A stretch of DNA of 64,000 bases from Pleodorina starrii (Eukaryota; Chlorophyta; Chlorophyceae; Chlamydomonadales; Volvocaceae), in assembly GCA_030267565.1 (NCBI GenBank), contig BRXU01000013.1, positions 1,590,001 to 1,654,000 on the forward strand. Reading direction: 5' to 3'. Position numbers and translations under genes: made by a program. The notes under the pieces were generated by a model. The model ran no database searches. It saw only the letters and a program-made list of their open reading frames with translations, and had not been told where the DNA came from. This document shows positions 57,701 to 64,000 of this stretch, piece after piece (within the stretch, counting starts at the first letter, position 1; every line of letters begins with the position of its first letter).

Positions 57701-60700
57701 CAAACCTGAGAAGGAACCAAACTAGGCAAGGTCAGGTAAGGTCAGGTAAGGTCAGGTCATATGGTGGGGTAAGGTCAGGTCATATGGTCAGGTCAGGTCA
57801 TACGGTCAGGTCAGGTCATATGGTCAGGTCAGGTCATATGGTCAGGTCAGGTCATACGGCCAGGTCAGGTCAGGTCATACAGTCAGGTCAGGTCATACGG
57901 TCAGGTCAGGTCACACGGTCAGGTCAGGTCAGGTCATGCGGCCAGGTCAGGTCATACGGTCAGGTCAGGGCTAATGGTCAGGTCAGGTCATATGGTCAGG
58001 TCAGGTCAGGTCATACAGTCAGGTCAGGTCATACGGTCAGGTCAGGTCAGGTCATACGGTCAGGTCAGGTCAGGTCATATGGTCAGGTCAGGTCATATGG
58101 TCAGGTCAGGTCATACGGTCAGGTCAGGTCATATGGTCAGGTCAGGTCATACGGCCAGGTCAGGTCATATGGTCAGGTCAGGTCATATGGTCAGGTCAGG
58201 TCATATGATCAGGTCAGGTCATGCGGCCAGGTCAGGTCATACGGTCAGGTCAGGGCTAATGGTCAGGTCAGGTCATATGGTCAGGTCAGGTCATATGGTC
58301 AGGTCAGGTCATATGGTCAGGTCAGGTCATACAGTCAGGTCAGGTCATACGGTCAGGTCAGGTCAGGTCATACGGTCAGGTCAGGTCAGGTCATATGGTC
58401 AGGTCAGGTCATATGGTCAGGTCAGGTCATATGGTCAGGTCATACAGTCAGGTCAGGTCATACGGTCAGGTCAGGTCAGGTCATGCGGCCAGGTCAGGTC
58501 ATATGGTCAGGTCAGGTCATATGGTCAGGTCAGGTCATACGGCCAGGTCAGGTCATACGGTCAGGTCAGGGCTAATGGTCAGGTCAGGTCATATGGTCAG
58601 GTCAGGTCATACAGTCAGGTCAGGTCATACAGTCAGGTCAGGTCATACGGTCAGGTCAGGTCAGGTCATACGGTCAAGTCAGGTCAGGTCATATGGTCAG
58701 GTCAGGTCATATGGTCAGGTCAGGTCATACAGTCAGGTCAGGTCATACGGTCAAGTCAGGTCAGGTCATACGGTCAGGTCAGGTCATATGGTCAGGTCAG
58801 GTCATACGGCCAGGTCAGGTCATACGGTCAAGTCAGGTCAGGTCATACGGTCAGGTCAGGTCATATGGTCAGGTCAGGTCATATGGTCAGGTCAGGGATA
58901 ATGGTCAGGTCAGGTCATATAGTCAGGTCAGGTCATGCGGCCAGGTCAGGTCATACGGTCAGATCAGGGCTAATGGTCAGGTCAGGTCATATGGTCAGGT
59001 CAGGTCATATGGTCAGGTCAGGTCATACAGTCAGGTCAGGTCATACGGTCAGGTCAGGTCATACGGTCAGTCAGGTCAGGTCATATGGTCAGGTCAGGTC
59101 ATATGGTCAGGTCAGGTCATATGGTCAGGTCAGGTCATACAGTCAGGTCAGGTCATACGGTCAGGTCAGGTCAAGTCATACGGTCAGGTCAGGTCAGGTC
59201 ATATGGTCAGGTCAGGTCATATGGTCAGGTCAGGTCATATGGTCAGGTCAGGTCATACGGCCAGGTCAGGTCATACGGTCAGGTCAGGTCATACGGTCAG
59301 GTCAGGGCTAATGGTCAGGCCCTACCCTACCCTACCCTACCCTACCCTACCCTACCCTACCCTACCCTACCCTACCCTACCCTACCCTACCCTACCCTAC
59401 CCTACCCTACCCTACCCTACCCTACCCTACCCTACCCTACCCTACCCTACCCTACCCTACCCTACCCTACCCTACCCTACCCTACCCTACCCTACCCTAC
59501 CCTACCCTACCCTACCCTACCCTACCCTACCCTACCCTACCCTACCCTACCCTACCCTACCCTACCCTACCCTACCCTACCCTACCCCACCCTACCCCAC
59601 CCTCCGCTACCCTCCGCTACCCTCCGCTACCCTCCGCTACCCTCCCCTACCCTCCGCTACCCTCCGCTACCCTACCCTACCCTACCCTACCCTACCCTAC
59701 CCTACCCTACCCTACCCTACCCTACCCTACCCTACCCTACCCTACCCTACCCTACCCTACCCTACCCTACCCTACCCTACCCTACCCTACCCTACCCTAC
59801 CCTACCCTACCCTACCCTACCCTACCCTACCCTACCCTACCCTACCCTACCCTACCCTACCCTACCCTACCCTACCCTACCCTACCCTACCCTACCCTAC
59901 CCTACCCTACCCTACCCTACCCTGCCCTGCCCTGCCCTGCCCTACCCTACCCTGCCCTGCCCTGCCCTACCCTACCCTGCCCTGCCCTGCCCTGCCCTGC
60001 CCTGCCCTGCCCTGCCCTGCCCTGCCCTGCCCTGCCCTGCCCTGCCCTGCCCTGCCCTGCCCTGCCCTGCCCTGCCCTGCCCTGCCCTGCCCTGCCCTGC
60101 CCTGCCCTGCCCTGCCCTGCCCTGCCCTGCCCTGCCCTGCCCTGCCCTGCCCTGCCCTGCCCTGCCCTGCCCTGCCCTGCCCTGCCCTGCCCTGCCCTGC
60201 CCTGCCCTGCCCTGCCCCCTAAACCCTAATAACCCTAAAACCCTACCCCTAACCCTACCCCTACCCCTACCCCATACCCCATACCCCATACCCCATACCA
60301 CATACCCCATACCCCATACCCCATACCCCATACCCCATACCCCATACCCCATACCCCATACCCCATACCCCATACCCCATACCCCATACCCCATACCCCA
60401 TACCCCATACCCCATACCCCATACCCCATACCCCATACCCCATACCCCATACCCCATACCCCATACCCCATACCCCATACCCCATACCCCATACCCCATA
60501 CCCCATACCCCATACCCCATACCCCATACCCCATACCCCATACCCCATACCCCATACCCCATACCCCATACCCCATACCCCATACCCCATACCCCATACC
60601 CCATACCCCATACCCCATACCCCATACCCCATACCCCATACCCCATACCCCATACCCCATACCCCATACCCCATACCCCATACCCCATACCCCATACCCC

Positions 60701-63700
60701 ATACCCCATACCCCATACCCCATACCCCATACCCCATACCCCATACCCCATACCCCATACCCCTACCCCTTACCCCTACCCCTTACCCCTACCCCATACC
60801 CCTACCCCATACCCCTACCCCATACCCCTACCCCATACCCCTACCCCTTACCCATACCCCATACCCATACCCCATACCCCTACCCCATACCCCTACCCCA
60901 TACCCCTACCCCATACCCCTACCCCATACCCATACCCCATACCCCATACCCATACCCATACCGTTACCCCTACTTTTACCCCTACCATTACCCCTACCAT
61001 TACCCAAACCATTACCCCTACCATTACCCCTACCATTACCCCTACCATTACCCCTACCATTACCCCTACCATTACCCCTACCATTACCCATACCATTACC
61101 CATACCATTACCCATACCATACCACACCATTACCCATACCATACCATACCATACCATACCATACCATACCATACCATACCATACCATACCATACCATACC
61201 ATACCATACCATACCATACCATACCATACCATACCATACCATACCATACCATACCATACCATACCATACCATACCATACCATACCATACCATACCATACC
61301 ATACCATACCATACCATACCATACCATACCATACCATACCATACCATACCATACCATACCATACCATACCATACCATACCATACCATACCATACCATACC
61401 ATACCATACCATACCAGTCATGTCACATTAATTCATGTCACATAAAGCATGTGATGAAATATGTGTCAAAACTAAATCATGTCACATTACATGTGTCCAA
61501 GTGAATCATGTCAACATCATGCATGTTAGAGTTATGTCATATCCATGTCATGTCATATCATGACACATCTATCTCACATCACATCATGTCATATCATGTT
61601 CCATCACACCCCATGGCATCATATCATGCCACATCACATCACGTCGGGTCATGTCACATCAAAGCAAGTCATGTCACAGCACGGCACATCACCGGACAGG
61701 ATGGACAGGAAAGGACGGGTTGCAGGAACTGTTGCCGAAGTGAGGCATGATGAGTATTACAGTTTGGTGCCGTGCGATTAGTCGGCTTGCATGCATACCA
61801 GGCCCCATACCCTGCAGTATCGAGTTCCATTCGATTCCGTCCCTTGAGACGCCGTGCAGCACACAGCTGCGGGTCTTACATGGGGCGTGCTGAGGCCCAT
61901 GGATCGTTGTCCAGTGCATGTTAGATCAGAGGAGGTGGCAGCATTGGGGCCGGAGAGGGTGACATTTGGGGTGAAGCAGGGGTAATCATGGTTCAGTGGT
62001 GTAACGAATGGTAATGAATGGTAGTTTGGGCTGGGGATGGGGATATACCGGTAGGCCGCGCCCTTGGCTGGATACGAGCCGGTGATTCAAACCTAATGAA
62101 ATCCCCTCCTTGCCCTGTGATGTCTGCAACTCTGCATAGGCGGCACCGTACCCGCATGTGGAGGCTGACACGGGGCCTTGTGCTGGCCTGGGTGAGAGTA
62201 GCAACAGCGGCAGCCGCAGCAGCCGCGAGGTCAGATTCATAACAGACCCGCGGCCCGACTTCCGACGGGGAGTCCACAACTCGCTGCGAAGGTGGGTGGG
62301 TGAGGCGCAGGCGCGGACTCAGACCTCAGAGCTCAGACCTCAGAGCACTCATGCGTCACGTTTCCGTCTCGTGTCTCCAAACCCCCGGACTAATTTTGGG
62401 GCTGTCTTTCTGCCCCCAACCCAACCCAACCCAACCCGACGAACAGCTTTTCGGACTGTCTTCCTCGGACCTCCCGACCCCCCTCCCCCCCTCGCGCAGG
62501 CTGGGGCGGCAGTCGGACCAGGCCCGTCAGGAGGACTATGTGCAGCAAGTGCTGTCGGAGATGCCGCACCTGAGCCCCTCCCTGGCGCCCGGGCACATCC
62601 TCATGCAGACCTTCTTGGACGCCCTCACCTGCCAGGCAGGTCCTGATGTGTGTATGTGTGTGTTGGGGGGGGGTGCCAGCATGATAGCGCGGGTCCAGGC
62701 TCATGTGCACCCGGTCGGCAGGGAGGGATGCAAATACCGTAACGCACACGTAGATGCAGTGGGGAGGGACGCGCGGTTGGCCTGCGGGCGCCGGGCCTGG
62801 GCGCCGTCCGGGTTGTGACGGTTGGAAGAGAAAAAGGGTGTTTTTAGGGGGGGCGCTGTTGCGGCTGTTGCGGCTTCCGCTCTGCGCTGCTGCACCCACC
62901 ATCGCACCGGAAGACCGGATACGTCGCTCCCACGACACGTAAGCGTGCAGGCACTGCCTTGGCCGCTGCCCCGCACCCCCTTGTTCTCAATGCCGCTGCC
63001 CCAGACCCAGTCCCGCCTATCCTCCACCCTTCTCTCTTCCCTTTCCCCTGTTAACCGCTCCGCGCCCCTCAGAGCATCTTCAACCCCATGATGCTCCAGA
63101 TCCTTCTCAAGATGCTCAATTGCTGGGAGCTGACGTCGAGCGACCCGTGGGCCCGGCTGCAACGCCACCATGCGCACGCACACGCACACTTGCATCAGCA
63201 GGAACGGCAGCGGCGCCGCAGCCAGCCAAGACAGCAGCGCCAGGGGCTACCGCCCAGGCGCAGCCCTTGCAACGACCGGCCGCCACCTCCGGCCTTCGCC
63301 ACAGCCGCGGCTGCCGGGCCCGGTGAGCCACCGCAGCCGCAGCCAGCGGCGGCAGCAGGATCCTGGCCCGGACGAGCGCCCAACTCGCCGGCGTCGCTCT
63401 CCCATTCAGGTATGATTACGGAGGCAGCGCCGCTCAAGGTGTCACAGAGTGGCCGTATGGGTACGCCAGCCATAGCGCCCCAGCCGGCGGCGGCTGCCGC
63501 GGCCCCAGTCTCGACCGCGCCGTTCGTCAACCCGCAGCCCGCGCCTGCCTGGCTGCACGCAGCCAGCGAGCCGCTGTGGGCGTCGCCTCCGCCGCCGCCG
63601 TCGCCACCATCGCCGTCTGGCGGGCAGGGAACCGCAGGGGCTGACGACGCCGTGTCGCGGCCGGGGCGCTTGACCGGCGTCGGTCGATCCGGCGACGGCG

Positions 63701-64000
63701 GGCGGGCGGAGCCGCCCCTACGAACGGCTTTTGAGTCCCTACCGCCCGAGCGGGAGGCGCCGGAGGGCGGCGCGAGCGGCTCCGCGGGGCCGTGTGGGAG
63801 GCCTGTGGAGGAGAGCACGGAGCGGCCGGAAGTGCTGCTGGCGCCGCCGCCGCCGCTACCGCCGCCCGCGGCGGCGCCGCTGCCTGGTCCGGGCGCCGCT
63901 GCGCCTGGACCAGGCTCGGGGCTGCCGCCGCCGGACCTTCCGGAGGCAGCCGGCGAGGTGCCGCTTGCATCTCCAAATGGGACCCATGGGTCGGTCGGGC
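48461..64000 (+). CDS. BK (Slo)-type voltage- and ligand-gated potassium channel, 3' end outside the window
   Basis: Membrane K+ channel with paired RCK gating domains. Exons: 48461..48562, 48658..48936, 49329..49490, 49742..49845, 50035..50110, 50478..50612, 50849..50968, 51111..51320, 51769..51911, 52288..52429, 52898..52972, 53129..53235, 53621..53789, 54018..54211, 54540..54881, 55086..55723, 56021..56301, 56636..56770, 57008..57133, 57449..57592, 62140..62291, 62500..62635, 63073 onward; phases all agree. The filter is TISTIGYGD (residues 198-206), then a hydrophobic S6 ([12 protein letters not shown]). RCK1 matches [63 protein letters not shown] long low-complexity linker precedes RCK2 ([63 protein letters not shown]). 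The tail is Pro/Ala-rich. The first exon is tentative: 48512 is a possible acceptor. Exon 22 may use a GC donor. Confidence 0.9.
51675..51735. repeat. (CCCCGA)n hexamer run in a channel intron
   Basis: About ten hexamers lie just upstream of the acceptor of exon 51769..51911. It also generates spurious DPDPDP ORFs. Confidence 0.85.
52430..52540. repeat. GGGTGGAT-type array starting at a channel splice donor
   Basis: Units of GGGTGGATGGGTGGGT begin at the donor of exon 52288..52429 and run about 110 bp. As in the aminotransferase gene, the donor motif itself (GTGGGT) is part of the array. Confidence 0.8.
57727..59319. repeat. 18-bp satellite, TCATACGGTCAGGTCAGG unit, in channel intron 20
   Basis: About 1.6 kb of 18-bp units. 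The seventh and eighth bases vary (TCATATGG, TCATACAG, TCATGCGG, GCTAATGG), and extra AGGTC pentamers give some 23-bp units. Groups of units recur as higher-order blocks: the GGGCTAATGG variant marks several block boundaries (about 57969, 58254, 58569, 58969, 59306). Eighteen is a multiple of three, so frames stay open as VRSGHM or SGQVRSY repeats; these are not genes. Confidence 0.97.
59320..59923. repeat. (CCCTA)n array, telomere-like
   Basis: Nearly perfect pentamer CCCTA (complement TAGGG) for 600 bp, interrupted at about 59585-59670 by CCCCACCCTA and CCCTCCGCTA variants. It directly abuts the 18-bp satellite. The G-rich strand is the template strand of the channel gene. Confidence 0.97.
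59921..60214. repeat. (CCCTG)n array
   Basis: A single-base derivative of the preceding array (A to G). The first 55 bp alternate CCCTG and CCCTA blocks, then it is pure CCCTG to about 60213. Confidence 0.97.
60215..60269. repeat. Degenerate telomeric repeats including CCCTAAAA
   Basis: Contains CCCTAAA, CCCTAATAA, one exact CCCTAAAA (60233-60240), CCCTACCCCTAA and CCCCTA units. CCCTAAAA is the Chlamydomonas-type telomere unit; CCCTAAA is the plant type. The segment is short and interstitial. Confidence 0.85.
60270..60760. repeat. (CCCCATA)n heptamer array
   Basis: About seventy almost perfect 7-bp units with one CCACATA variant near 60297. Spurious PYPIPHT and GVWGMGY frames result. Confidence 0.97.
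60761..61127. repeat. Mixed CCCCTA, CCCCTTA, CCCATA and CCATTACCCCTA units
   Basis: A transition zone. The first 200 bp mix 6- and 7-base derivatives (CCCCTACCCCATA, CCCCTTA, CCCATACC). From about 60962 a 12-bp unit CCATTACCCCTA repeats, followed by CCATTACCCATA variants. Confidence 0.9.
61128..61413. repeat. (ATACC)n pentamer array
   Basis: About 55 perfect ATACC units end abruptly before AGTCATGTCACATTAATTC. It overlaps spurious WYGMV frames. Confidence 0.97.
61414..61690. repeat. Degenerate CATGTCACAT-rich segment
   Basis: AT-rich sequence with irregular CATGTCACAT, CATATCATG and CACATCAC words about every 10-15 bp. It forms the right edge of the intron repeat block; sequence is unique from about 61700 to the next exon at 62140. 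Confidence 0.7.

Noticed and set aside
57517..61445. ORFs of 160-790 residues made of [26 protein letters not shown] and IPYHT repeats
   Set aside because: They are translations of tandem arrays in the channel intron; no non-repeat coding sequence is present.
57593..62139. A true chromosome end
   Set aside because: Unique sequence and in-phase exons of the same channel continue on the right side, so the array is interstitial.

Overview
The window looks like nuclear DNA of a GC-rich green alga of the Chlamydomonas/Volvox group. The evidence is: every recognisable gene is split by many short GT-AG introns; the proteins carry long Ala, Gln, Gly and Pro runs; two genes have plastid or lumen targeting (a lumen-type TAT signal in one, a transit-like leader on a plastid prephenate aminotransferase in the other); and an interstitial array contains one exact CCCTAAAA unit, the Chlamydomonas-type telomere repeat. 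This assignment is inference; no organism name is visible.

Layout. 1-3495 (+): 3' part of an OPR/FASTK-like helical-repeat protein, probably an organelle RNA factor. 4171-8725 (-): lariat debranching enzyme DBR1, nine exons. 9184-14045 (+): a thylakoid-lumen protein of a cyanobacterial/plastid family (DUF6816-like) whose last intron holds a 2 kb 12-bp minisatellite. 14046-16684: no recognised gene. 16685-18291 (-): a small p25-alpha (TPPP-like) protein. 19419-31498 (-): a very large RIF1-like protein, 13 exons, about 2990 residues. 32228-35988 (+): plastid class-I aminotransferase (prephenate/aspartate aminotransferase). 35989-42709: 6.7 kb with only one weak gene candidate. 42710-47656 (-): mitochondrial cysteine desulfurase NFS1, 11 exons. 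48461 to beyond the right edge (+): a BK (Slo)-type potassium channel with at least 23 exons.

The genes are not one pathway. They are housekeeping and organelle genes (RNA turnover, Fe-S cluster supply, aromatic amino acid synthesis, replication/telomere control, cilium- or microtubule-associated p25-alpha, membrane excitability). Three divergent pairs (DBR1/lumen protein, RIF1-like/aminotransferase, NFS1/channel) share 0.45-0.8 kb upstream intervals.

The most unusual structure is intron 20 of the visible channel exons (57593-62139). It carries about 4 kb of consecutive tandem arrays: an 18-bp satellite, then (CCCTA)n, (CCCTG)n, degenerate telomeric units, (CCCCATA)n, mixed units and (ATACC)n. 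Exons of the same channel lie in matching phase on both sides, so this is an interstitial block inside a gene and not a chromosome end. Exon coordinates below were built by hand from splice consensus, reading phase and family similarity; phases close in every multi-exon model given.
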